From Parasponia andersonii (lineage: Eukaryota; Streptophyta; Magnoliopsida; Rosales; Cannabaceae), in the NCBI GenBank assembly GCA_002914805.1, contig JXTB01000004.1:568311-632310 (forward strand): DNA of 64,000 nt, given 5' to 3'. The stretch's first letter is position 1. Each line of letters begins with the position of its first letter. The notes beneath the pieces were generated by a model. It did not search any database. It worked only from the letters and a program-made list of their open reading frames with translations, and was not told the origin of the DNA. The position numbers and the translations under genes are program-made. Shown one piece after another: positions 35,451-47,639 of the stretch.

Positions 35451-38400
35451 GAAAATTCTGGTATCAGAGAAGATATATATCTGCCTAGGATATGGCACTA
35501 TTAAATTAGATTGTAACTAGTTTTCAAAAAAAAAAATAGGCATCATTATCTCACTAACACTTTGGCTTATTTATAAAGACTAGTAAGATGCCTCCGCGAA
35601 GAAGAGTACCAAGGCAAGAGTCAAGAATCGATACTCCTCTAATACAACAAGAAATCCTTAACCCTTTACCAGATCTTTATGAGGCTTTGCAGGAAATATC
35701 GGTTTTAAGAGCTCAACGATATCCTAAGGCTTTACAAGCCAGTTTTTTCAAGGATTTCATCAAGTTAAGTCCACCTGCTTTTAACGGTAAACTAGACCTC
35801 ACCGCAGCTGAGAAGTGGTTCAGTGATATTTAAAAGATCTTTCTAACCATCGGGACACCAGTTGTGTTCTGAGTGATCTTCGCCATTTATAAATTGTCTA
35901 ATAGAGCTACTAACTAGTGGAAAACTACAAAATTATCACGACAATAGACTGATATGACTTAGGATATCTTTGAAGGATTGTTCAAAGACCATTATGCTAA
36001 TGCTAGTCATATATTTGTTACGATTAGAGAATATAAATAACTCAAGTAAGGTGACTTGACTGTGAAAGAGTATACATCTAATTCATGGAATCGGCATAGC
36101 ATGCTTATGCACCAGGGATAAACCCTACCCTCCAGATTGTCAAGTTCATGGAAGTTTTGAGGCCATCTATCCTTGAGAAGATTGTGACTCAGTATTTTGA
36201 CAACCTAGATGTTCTTGTTGCTGCGACACAAAAAGCAGAAGTCTTTCTTAATGATGAGTCGATTATAAAGGAACTGTCGAGGAATAGAGGTAATGACCGA
36301 AAGGTTAACAGGAGAAACCAAAGGTAGTTACAATTACAGAATTCTCAGAGCAGCGATTTTTTTGGAAGAGGATAGTTTGGACTATACGGATATTTTCATT
36401 GCGGCCAGTAAAGCCATTAAAAGAAATCAAGTCCATTTTGCCAGCAAAAGCCAACCTTATCTCAAGGTTGGCCACATGGAAACCAGAATGCGTTTGTACC
36501 ATTCTAGAGTAATCAGATGAGACCAGCCTAGTAGCAGTCTCAGGCATTCAACTGTTCCCTTATCTAGCAATCTTTTAACTCCCAGGGTTCAGTCTACACT
36601 TAGAATTTTCAGACTTTGCAAGCTTCTAGTAATCAAGGAGGATGTGGATACATTAGCACCAATCCAGGAGATAGTAGCAGCTGACCCCGTCAGGGGAGAG
36701 GGAATAAGGGAAAAGAGAAAGTTTGTGGTCAAGCCTTTGATATCACCAAAGTGGAAGATACTCATGATCAAACTAGTAAGGGAGTAATTGATGGTATGAT
36801 TCTTATTTCACACTCTTGGACTCATATTTTATTTGATATTAGTGCTTCGTAATCTTTCATATCCTTATTGTTTACTCAATTGTTGGGATTGAAATGCTCT
36901 GTGTCTAAACCTATTTTGACTTTGGGAACACCAATAGGTAAAGTAGTTGATATTTCTTTTATGTGATATGATTGTCTTATTTTGATTGACAGTAAAGAAT
37001 TACTAGCCGATCTAATTATATTGCCTTTACAACGATTTGATGAGATCCTCCGTATGGATTAGTTATCTTAATATCGAACTACTATTGATTATTTCAAAAA
37101 GAAAGTTACTCTTTTGCTTGAGGATGGATTTCCTATTGTTTATCAAGTTTGTTTGAATCTTTTGAAACCTAGTCCAATTTTGAAAGTATTCATGAATGGA
37201 AGGAAGAAATTCGAGTATTACGAAAATTTGTTTGCCATAAGTGGTGAGATAGGTTCTGCCAATCAACACTCCTAAATATCAGTGATTAGTGAGTATCTAG
37301 ATATTTTTCTGAAAGATTTACCTGGGCTACCACCTCACAGAGAGATCGAGTTCTGTATTAATTTAATTCCCAAAGCTCAGCCAGTTTCTATTCCAATCTA
37401 TCGCATGACTCCAACGGAAATAATTGAGTTGAGAAGTTAGCTGGATGATCTTTTGTCAAAGGGATTCATCAGAAATAATACTTCTCCATAGGGTGTTCTT
37501 GTATTGTTTGTCAAGAAAGCTGATGGTACGCTTAGACTCTATATTGATTACAGAAGATTGAATCTGCTTACAGTAAAAAAACAAGTATTCTCTGCCAAAG
37601 ATCGATGAGTTGTTTGATCAACTTGGTGGATCAAGATTTTTTTTGAAGATTGATTTGAAATTAGATTATCACCAATTAAATATTCGAGAGGAAGACACAT
37701 CAAAAACTATGTTTAGGACTCATTATAGCCACTTTGAGTACCTGGTTATACCGTTTAGTCTAACAAATGCTCCTACAGTATTTATGGATTTCATAAACAG
37801 AATTTTTAGACCTTATTTAGATCAATTTGCGGTTGTCTTCATCAACTATATCTTAGTATACTCAAAGACTCGAGAAGAGCATGCTAAACATTTAAGGAAT
37901 GTACTTCAAATTTTGAGAGATCATTAATTGTATGCCAAGAGATCCAAATGTAATTTTTAGGTGACGGAATTGAAATTCTTGGAGTACATGATTTCTCAAA
38001 AAGGTATTTCAGTCGATCCTCCTAAGATAGAATCTTTTCTAAAGTGGGAAAGACAGAAGAAGATAATTGAGAAAAGAAGTTTTCTCAGTTTAGTAGGCTA
38101 TTATTGTCATTTTGTGGAGAATTTCTCGAGAATTATCTTACCATTGACTAAGTTAACAAGAAAAGATATCAAGTTCATGTGGGATGACAACTATGAAAAA
38201 GCTTTCATAGAATTAAAGAAGAAATCAACAATAGCACCGGTTCTTACTATTCCTAATAGTAATGTACATTATGTTGTGCACATCAATGCTTCCAGGTCTA
38301 TATTAGGATATGTCTTGATGCATAATGGCAAGATAATGGTTTATACTTCTCCTCAATTAAAATCATTTAAGAAGAATTATCCTACCCATGATCTAGAACA

Positions 38401-40224
38401 TGTAGTGGCGATTTTTGCTCTCAAGATTTAGAGTTATTATTTGTATAGTGTGAAGTTCTGCGTGTTCTCTAATCACAATAGCTTAAAGTATCTCTTCACT
38501 TAGCATGATTTGAACTTGAGGCAATGTAGATGGGTTGAGTATATAGAAGATTATGACTTCAACCTGTAATACCATCATGGTAAAGCCAATGTTGGAGCTG
38601 ATGCTTTGAGTAGAAAACCTCATGATATGTTAGCTGCATTCATTTTTCAGGATTAGAAGAACTCTGTAGCGAATGGTGATTATAATTTGCAGTATTTCGA
38701 GACTCACAACGCTGCTTATCTTACTAATATTGTTGTCATACTAGCAAATCTCCAGACTATACAGTAAAGTCTATGTCAAGACCAAGAGTTGAGAATAATA
38801 TGGAATCAACTCAAAAATGGTGAATAGTTAGAAGGTTAGAGTATAAATAGAGAAAGATTTGTACTTTTCAGAGGGAAACTAATAGTAGTTAATAATCTTC
38901 ACTTTAGAGAGACTATTCTCACTGAGGCTAATAAGTCTAAGTTTACAATACATCCTGGTAGCACGAAGATGTACTATAATTTGAAAAAATAGTACTAGTA
39001 GAAAGATATGAAATGTGCGTAACTTATCAACAAGTCAAAGCATAACACTAAAGACCAGCTAGAGTACTACAGCTTTTACCCATACTGGAGTGGAAATAGA
39101 ATAAAATCACAATAGAATTTGTGACAGGTTCGTGAACGACTCAGAGAAAGAACGATGCAGTTTAGGTAATTAAAGTTCGTATGATGAAGATTAGTCCTTT
39201 CGTATCAATTATATCTGATTTTTCACTTAACAAACTTAATCGTCTCTATATTAATAACATTGTTCAATTGCATGGAGTGCTATAAAATATAGTTTCTGAC
39301 AGAGATATAAGATTTACATCAAATTTTTGGAGAGCTTTATAGAGATCTTTGGGAATAAAACTGAATCTCAGTACAGCTCATCATCCTCGAAAAATGGCCA
39401 ATCTAATAGGACTATTCAGATTCTAGAGGACATACTCTGCTCTTGTATACTGAATTTTGATAGAAGCTGGGATGATCACCTATCATTAGTAGAGTTTGCT
39501 TATAATAACAACTACCAAGCCAGTCTTGGTATGCTCTATATGAGATATTATATAGGAGACCATGTAGGATTACCTTTGTATTGGGCTTATGCTGAAAAGC
39601 GTGTTACTCTTGGACTAGAATTTATTCAAGAAACTACTGAAAAGATTAACAAAGTCAGAGAAAAACACAAGATTATGCAGAGTCATCAAAAAAACTATAC
39701 AAACCTAAAAAAACGTGAAGTAGAGTTCAAAATTGGTGATTAAGTGTTCTTGAAAGTAACACCGAGTGGGATCACTACATTTGGACTTAAAAGGTAAATT
39801 AGCTCCAAGGTATATTAGACCATTCGAGATTTCTACTAAATTTGGGTCATTAGCATGTCGCTTAGATTTGTCACCACAATTAGACCGAGTGCATATTGTA
39901 TTTCATGTCTCGATGCTCATAAAATACGTGTCTGAGTCATCATATATTATTCAGCATGTGGAAGTGCCATTACAAAAAGGCGTAATATAGGAGGAACAAC
40001 GAGTCCAAATACTAAGAAGAGAGCTCAAAGTGCTTTGAAACAAAGAGATACCACTGGTCAAGATTCTCTGGCAACACCACAAAGAAGAAGAAGCTACTTA
40101 AGAGGTAGAAATGGAAATGTATGAGAAATATTCTCATTTGTTTAACTTTTAACTTAAAGTTTTGCTTTGACCCCTGAATTATAGTTGAATTTTGGGACAA
40201 TATTCTTTTAAAGAATGGAGGATC

Positions 40225-42404
40225 TGAAAACCAGTTTCTAGAAAGGGCAATTGGGTAAATTATAAAGTAATGGCATTGTTATAAATAAGTAATTTTCAGA
40301 TTAAAGTGTTGATTTACTATTCAGTGCTACAGTTACCATATTTTGCATAAATGCCCACCGATTCTTTCTTCTTCTTCATGCATGGTCCCGAAAGCTCAAA
40401 AGACCAGATTTTTCTGAAGCTCACTGTTGCACCACCACACCTCTGCCGACCAGATGCACCACACCACGCTTCTTCTTAGCCATAGACGAACCAGTGTCGG
40501 CTACCATCGCTGCTAACCGCTGCCTTTCGCTAGAGATTGGCGACTTTGAAGCTGATGCCACCAATCTGATTTTTCGGTTGTAGCTCCTCTGACGGACCTC
40601 TGTTTGACTCACCTCCAGCACCACTGGACTCATCTTGTCGTCGCCATCGTTTCCCAACCACTTTCGGCCGTTAACTCAGTTCAGGTAAGATTTTCACTAT
40701 TTTAGCCATTTTACCAAAATTTGTAAAAAGTGATATCTTTGTAATTATCTTAGTTAAGTAATTAATTTACCCGATGTAAATTTATAAGATGAAATAGGGT
40801 TAAAAACTATAAATAATTAAGATTGATAGAAGTAAAAATGGTGTCCGACAGTGTGGTAATATTTTAATTAGAAAAAGAAGACATTTTTCTAAACATTTAC
40901 AAAAAGGGGTATTTTATGTATTGTTTGGATTTTTGACCTTAATTAATGCACGGGATCTCGAAACTGAATTTTGACTTCGAATTTAGATTCGGTGAGATTG
41001 AAAGACGAATTTTGATATAAAATACCACTATGTTTTGAAATGGAACGAAAATTAGAATTTCGTGGCTCGTAAATTCGTACCATTTTATTTGCCACGGGCC
41101 AATCCCGCACTAGGACTTATTTTTGACAAGGTATATGTCTAAGCTAGTATTTTTGAGTGCTTTAAATCCAATGATGATCTCTGTTTCTCTATTTGAGGTT
41201 CCAGTGAAAAAAATAATTTTTCAAATGAACTTATCGAGAACCGAAAATTACTGTTCGAATACCTAAGTGACCAACGGGGGGATTCTACGAGCGTCATTAG
41301 TCTGGTATTACTACCATATCGAGGTAGGAATTTGATTACCTGATTTTATATTTTTTGATTTATAATTGTATTAAAATTTATTTATGAAAAATCATGATTT
41401 TACAATGGTTTAATTAATTGTTAAAAATTAATGTATTATACTAGGATTAGATTGTGTGGATTTTTATACATATTTTTATAGTGTGATTATGGGATAAATT
41501 GTGGTGTGCTACCCATGTACAGTAAATTCCAATATAATGCCAAGTTGGATTTTAAAGTATGATTTAATTATTGGAGGCATAGTTGTTGTAAATGGTTACA
41601 TGTTGTACATACCACAAGATCACACACTTGAGTTCCACTATAGCATCACAGTATTTTAGATCGCTATTGAGTTGCTACAATACTAGGTAAGAGACTTAGG
41701 CTCCTGTATAGATTTCTACTAATACGCTTATGGGCAGTGTCAAGATATTAGGTACCTCTGCTATATAGGTATTACAGGCCTATGATGGGAGGATAACAGC
41801 TCACTTATTTATCTATTGATATATGATATGTATAATGATGTCATTTTGGATTTGATTTTGATAATGTGATTATTCTGGATACCAAATGATTTATAAACTT
41901 GATTTATAAATAGATTTAAAAATACTAACCATATAGGTCTGAGAAATTATATCTATTTAAAAAGGTAATTGAATTCCTATTAAGCATATTAATACTCACT
42001 CCTTGCTTTTACTCTCTCGGGTAATGGTCGGTGTGATTTTGGAGACTCGAGAGCAGAGTAGTGAGGAGCTGGTTACCTTATTAGAAATTGGGAACTATGT
42101 AAAATAACTCTGTTACTTGTCTTAGCTTGTATTAAATATTTAAGGGCTTATTTCGCAGACTCGGTCTGTATAATTATTATGCTGAATTGTGATACTACTG
42201 ATGATGATATTTGGTTTATTTTAACGATAAATTTCATTAATAATTTACTTTTAATAGTAATCACAAAACTGTGAAAATAATTTTTAAAAAATAATTTTTA
42301 TAAATTTTTCAAAAATAATTTTTATAAATTTTTCAAAAATAATTTTTGAATTTTTACTTGTGAAATTCCTTTTCTGCTACTAGTTTGGAGTTTGGCTCGT
42401 GACA
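40225..42404 (+). repeat. 3' LTR of the Ty3/gypsy fossil
   Basis: A 2180-bp partner of the 5' LTR. The 78-codon minus-strand frame at 40421-40657 lies inside it and is not a gene. Confidence 0.9.
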
Positions 42405-42883
42405 TAATGATTATAAAATTGGAAGAATTCGATTTTTTTTTTTTTAAAAAAAAGTGTAGTAGTTAAACATGCATATCAATTATTTTGTAGACTTAAACGT
42501 GCATATGTGTAACTATAATTAATTGCTAATCATATGTTTCAGTTATGCTCAATGTATATGTATTAATTAATATAATTTCTTCACGATTTCAGATAATCAG
42601 CGGAATGAGAAGACACGTGACTGTAATAATAATACTAAAATTTAATTTGTCAATTTTTTGGTCTGGAAAAAGTGTTATACTGCATGCGTTTGTTATTGTT
42701 GTTCTTATCATTATATTATTTTTCATACACTTCATGTAATCCAAATAATTAATTGATGAGCATGTAAAAATGGAATATAGATTATGAATTGCTTGATATC
42801 GAAAGAGTTAAGAGTGAGGAAAAAAATCAGTTACTTCCGAGAAATTAAAAAAGAAAAAATTTCACTCATGTCATTAGCTTTTA
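42405..42883. other. Intergenic, no gene seen
   Basis: AT-rich DNA between the gypsy fossil and a MITE; the 64-codon plus-strand frame at 42545 is Ile-rich and unrecognised. Confidence 0.5.
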
Positions 42884-43309
42884 GGTTATGTTTGGTAGGA
42901 GGGAAAAATGAGAGGAAAGAAAAGGTGTAAGAGAAAAGTAGAGAGAAAGTGTAAAAATACGTTGTTCGGTAGAAAGAAAAAATGAAAAGAAAAGAAAAAA
43001 TGAGAGAAAATGAGATGGAAAATTAGCTAGTTAGCTCTACAAAAATTTTCTTCTCCAAATCAAAGAAAAAAGGGAAAGGAAAGAGAAATTAGTTAATAAA
43101 TAAGTTTAAATTACTAAATTACTTTATATATCAATTTTAATAATCATTATATTAAGGGTAAAATAGTCATTTAAAATGAATTAATTTTCCTTTCTCTATA
43201 TACCAAACAACTATGAATGAAAAATAATTTCTTTTCCATCCTATATATTTTCTTACGATCTTATTTTTTCCTTCTCTCTCTTATTCTTTCCTCTCTACCA
43301 AACATAGCC
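42884..43309. mobile_element. PIF/Harbinger (Tourist-like) MITE, copy 2
   Basis: A 426-bp element with ends GGTTATGTTTGGTAG and CTACCAAACATAGCC, flanked by TTA (42881-42883 and 43310-43312). It is the same family as the element at 556-1014: same ends, same purine-to-pyrimidine switch across the middle. Non-coding. Confidence 0.78.
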
Positions 43310-43315
43310 TTAAAG

Positions 43316-44037
43316 TATGGCTGGCAATTCGTGTCGTGTCGATGTACATATATAACAGGTAAATATTCAACCCAAATACGACTCATTTAAAAAACGGGTC
43401 AAAAATTCTAACATGAACACGACCTGTTATAAATGGGTTGACACGACACGACCGGTGTAACCCATTTACTAAATAGGTCATATTGACCCGTGACATGTAA
43501 CCCACAAACATGACCCATTCAATAAAGGGTCTTATAAAAATATAACCAAATTTTGGGCTCAATTCAAGTAAATATTCATTTTATCAAATGTTATAGAAAA
43601 ATATCTAGTATAGATATTTATATACCAAGTATAAAATTTTATGTAATAGGTATAAAAAATTATATACCCAATATATTTCAATACAATAACTAGAATTGGT
43701 ATATATGTTATCTAGCAAGTGTAAAAGTATATATACCTCGAAATTTAGCTATAAAATTTAAAAAGTGGACATCTACTTAATTAAATTTAAAATATGAATC
43801 ATTAACCTAAATTTCTCTTTAAAATAAATAAATCAGAAATTATGACACGACACGACTCGTTTACTAAGCAGGTTATTTTCGTGTTGGTGGATTCAACCTG
43901 AACAAGACCTGATAATTAAATGAGTCAATATTTATAACTCGAACACGATATAAATACGATTAAGTTAAATCTAAACTTATTAATTTGTACAAATTTCGAA
44001 TCATGTTATTGTATCGTGTCATAAATTGTCAGTCCTA
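43316..44037. mobile_element. hAT-like non-autonomous element
   Basis: A 722-bp block with imperfect terminal inverted repeats: TATGGCTGGCAATTCGTG on the left and TAGGACTGACAATTTATG read on the opposite strand from the right. It is flanked by 8-bp direct repeats CCTTAAAG (43308-43315) and CTTTAAAG (44038-44045), one mismatch, the target size of hAT elements. Subterminal regions are rich in ACACGAC and its inverse. No coding capacity. The left target duplication overlaps the right edge of the neighbouring MITE. Confidence 0.7.
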
Positions 44038-44403
44038 CTTTAAAGTTGGCTTCTGTGTAGTTTATTTATTTGATACATGCATTCATTGTATTTATTCAAC
44101 CCATTAGGATATGGTTTACACTTAGTATATTTCAGTATTTCATGCATGCATCGTGTGTATCGAGGGAAGTGCATATGGCTCTGTAAACTATCAGATAAGA
44201 GAGCGTGTTGGACGGAATATACTCATAAGTTTGCTTCTTTTGAGAAACAAAAGATCGTGATCAAATCTTTTATTTAAATGGAAAACATAATTTTGTATTA
44301 ATATAAAGTCTTTGCTGCAATTCTGAGCAATAAATTTACAAATTCCTTATTATAAAACAACTTCGATCTTTAATTAATATATATATATATATAAGTGATG
44401 TTT

Positions 44404-45871
44404 CAATAGAAATCTATGTTTTTATCCGTAAACGGGTACTCTAATTTAGGTTATTGGATTCTGATCTAATAGTTATATTAATATTAGTAATTTTAATAAA
44501 AATAATTAATTAATTTATTAAAAAAATTAATTAATATGTATATAAATACATAAAATTATTTATATGACTCAAAAAATTGGTAACATATTTGTAACTTATG
44601 AGTTGGATAGTTTTTCTTTTTTTAATCCCTTTTTCCTTTTGCTTTTAATTTTTATTCCTATTATTGATTCTTGTATTTTTATTCTCATTCCTTATCACAT
44701 ATAGATAAAGAATAACATATTTATTCCTATAAAAATATATTCATCATTGTTATCACAAATTATATATAAGTATAATTTTATTTCTTTTAAAAAAAATTGT
44801 TCTTGAACACTTTTCGTTAACTAGTTTATGTTTTGAAGTCATATAATTTATGTTTAGTCGATAAATTTTTTCTCTCTCTCTTTCCCGTAAAGTTTAAAGT
44901 CGTATAATTTATATTTAGTCAGTAAATTCTCTCTTTTTAAAGTTTTGAAGTTGTATAACTTATACTTAGTCGATAAATTCTCTTATATATTTAATTATCT
45001 TAATATTTTTTTATTTTACATGTGAACTTGTTTTAAAATAGGATAGCACTTCTTACAAAATAATCATAATAATAATAATAACAAATAAGTAATAAATAAT
45101 AAATAATAAATGAATACAATAATAAATAGATAGTTTTATGATATAATCTCACTAATATCATATGTAGATATAAAACTAACCGTATATATTTCTATTCAAA
45201 AAAACTTAACCATATATATTTCTCAAAAAAAATTAAACTGTATATATTTCTAAAAAGAAAAAAGAACCGTACTATATTCTCAAAAAAAAAAAACTAATTG
45301 TATACATAAGTCTATTATTGAAAAAAAATTTCCTTAGAAAAGCCATTCCTTCATTTTTATAATTTCAAAACTAAGTGTATATACAGATTGTATATATTTC
45401 TAAAAAAAAAAAAAAAGGAACTGTATTATATATTCTCAAAAAAAAAAATCCAAATGTATACATAAGTCTATCAAAAAATATTTCCTTAAAAGAAGCCATT
45501 CCTTCATTTTTTTTTTATAATTTCAAAACTAAGTGTATATATTCCCTAAAAAAAACTAACTGTATATTCTTCTTAATAAAAAAAAACTAACCATATATAT
45601 ATTCCTCAAAAATACAACAACCGGAATATATTCTCATAAACAAAATTAATAGTGTGTATAAAACTATTAGATACAAATATTTTTTTGTCAAAACTTTTTT
45701 CTTACCTTAAAAAAATCATTCTAAAAAAATTATTCCTACATCAATGGAAAGAGGATTCTCTAAAAAATTAGTAACAGGATAGTTGTAGGTAAAAATAACT
45801 TACAATAATAGCAAATCATTTTTAACTTAGTCAAAGTACTCATCTGTGGAGCAAAAACAAAAATCTCCATT
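44404..45871. mobile_element. Long inverted-repeat element (family C), copy 1
   Basis: The start (CAATAGAAATCTATGTTTTT) and, on the opposite strand, the end (CTAATGGAGATTTTTGTTTT) form an imperfect inverted repeat of about 25 bp. The interior is very AT-rich and non-coding, with an internal tandem repeat (45250-45540). A second copy follows immediately. Superfamily is unknown; no clear target duplication was seen. Confidence 0.5.
45250..45545. repeat. Imperfect tandem repeat inside family C copy 1
   Basis: Two units (about 45250-45384 and 45400-45540) share TATATTCTCAAAAAAA, GTATACATAAGTCTAT and AGCCATTCCTTCATTTTT in order, with small indels in A and T runs. Confidence 0.7.
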
Positions 45872-45886
45872 AGAACATCTATTTTT

Positions 45887-46937
45887 ATGGAGATTTTTAT
45901 TTTTATTCTATGATAGTTACTCTAATTTAGGGTATTGGATTTTGATCCGATGATTATAATAATATTAGTGATTTTACAAAAAAAAAATTAATTTAATTAA
46001 TATCTATATAAATATAAGCTAGTTATGACTTAAAAGATTAGGATGAGTAGAGATAGACATTTTTTTCAACCGCTTTTCCTTTTTCTTTTTTATTTCAGTT
46101 TTCTTTAGTTTTCATTCTCATTGCATAGTTGATTTCTTTTATTTTCATTCATATTCCTGTTCATTCTTTGTCTCTCATCATTGCTATTACTAATCATATA
46201 TAAGTATATTTTTCTTTCTCTTCTAACTTTTTTTATTTTTTTCTCTTCTATTTTTTTTGTCTATATACTATTTTTTCCTATATTTTTCCTAGTTTAATTA
46301 TTTAATGAAAACTATTTTTTTTGGCCAAAATAGTCTTATAATTTATATAGTCATATAAATTCTCTCTCTTTTTTTTAGTTTTCCGTATTTTTTTTTTGAA
46401 GAAAATATATTATTTATTTAGCTTAATATTTTTTTATTCCCGTGAATTACTACTTTTTTTTGAAGAAAATGTATTACCTATTTACCTTTTTTAAAAAATT
46501 CACGTATTACTTTTTTTTTAGAAGAAAATGTATTATCTATTTAGCTTAATATATTTTTTTATTTCAAGTGAATTACTCTTTTTAATAGTCTTAGTCGTGT
46601 ATATATAAAATCGTATATGAAAATGTTTTTTTTTTTATAGTTGTAGTCATATATATGAACGTATTAAAATGTATTTCTTTTTTTATAATTTCAAAACTAA
46701 CCATATATAAAACTAATACATACTAATATTTTTTATCAAGATTTTTTCTTTAAAAAAACCATTCAAAATTATTTTCTTAAAAAGTCATTCTAAAACTTTA
46801 TTCTTACCTCAATGGGAAGGGAATTCCCTAAAATAATTAGAATGGAATAGTTGTAATTAAAATGACATACTATTACAAGTAATTTTCAATTTGGTTAAAA
46901 TATTCATCTATGGAACAAAAATAAAATTCTCTATTGA
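45887..46937. mobile_element. Long inverted-repeat element (family C), copy 2
   Basis: It begins ATGGAGATTTTTATTTTT and ends, on the opposite strand, CAATAGAGAATTTTATTTTT. The segments just inside (TACTCTAATTTAGG-TATTGGATT on the left, GGTTAAAATATTCATCTATGGA on the right) match copy 1 in order. The shared order shows homology; copy 2 is about 400 bp shorter. A third, more diverged right end is recognisable near 57480-57526. Confidence 0.5.
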
Positions 46938-46964
46938 AAACTCTCCTCCATATATATATATGGG

Positions 46965-47186
46965 CATCAATCCAGTTAGTATTTTTTTTTTTTTTTTACC
47001 TATGCATAGGTATCAATTTGGCCAATGAAAATTTGGCATGCATATTTTTTTATTGTAAAAAGTAAGAGAGAAAAAGAGCATCAATAATGCACGTCTTTTT
47101 ATACACTTCATTATAGTAGATGGTGATTCAATGGCTAAAAAAAATACCTACCCATAAGTAAAAAAAATATATATATTGGATTGGCA
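46965..47186. mobile_element. Small fold-back MITE, family B copy 2
   Basis: About 222 bp with inverted ends: CATCAATCCAGTTAGTA plus a T run on the left and, on the opposite strand, TGCCAATCCAATATATA plus a T run on the right. ACCTATGCATAGG and its partner CCTACCCATAAGT continue the pairing inward. Related to 28160-28378. Confidence 0.6.
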
Positions 47187-47639
47187 ACTTATATATATAT
47201 ATATACTTAGCAAGTATATAAGCTGTATCATTCCAAGAACAAAGAATATTACGACAAAAGCTATATTGATTCAAATGATAAAGTCGTGACTTTTAATAAT
47301 TGATTCAAATGATAAAGTCGTGATTTTTAATAATTAAAGCATGATATAGAACATAGTTGAGGAGTTAACTTACAAAACTCAAATAATTAATACGCTCAAA
47401 TGAAAATATTTTGATCTATAAGCCTTTTCCAATCCCGTACTAAAGAAAACATTTCATTAGACTCGTTCATATTGAAAACATCTTTATTAGATTATAAGAA
47501 AAATCTAATTAATTTTATTTGAATATTAAACTCTTAAGTCCGTATGTTCGTTAAAATAAATTGATGTCTAAAGGTGGTTTACAAAATTGTAGTCATAACT
47601 CAAGAACTTTGGTCTTAAAAATTATGTTTCAAAGGAGTC
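47187..47639. other. Intergenic, no gene seen
   Basis: AT-rich DNA with a 41-bp direct repeat (TTGATTCAAATGATAAAGTC, near 47267 and 47301). No gene. Confidence 0.5.

Larger units (their letters stand above)
33301..42404 (+). mobile_element. Ty3/gypsy LTR retrotransposon fossil, long LTRs
   Basis: A 9.1-kb element with paired LTRs of about 2.2 kb (33301-35450 and 40225-42404) that open TGAAAAC and close CGTGACA. A Met-tRNA primer site (TGGTATCAGAG) follows the 5' LTR at 35459, and a purine-rich tract precedes the 3' LTR. Remains in family order: gag from about 35588 to 36800 (opening MPPRRRVPRQ), protease near 36820-37000, reverse transcriptase about 37270-37950, RNase H about 38250-38640, integrase about 38900-39750 and a C-terminal tail to about 40140. 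Domain order and long LTRs suggest a chromovirus, perhaps the Tekay/Del clade (inference). About one in five positions differs in the first 80 aligned LTR bases, so it is old, likely several million years. Well over ten breaks; dead. No clear target duplication. Confidence 0.92.
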
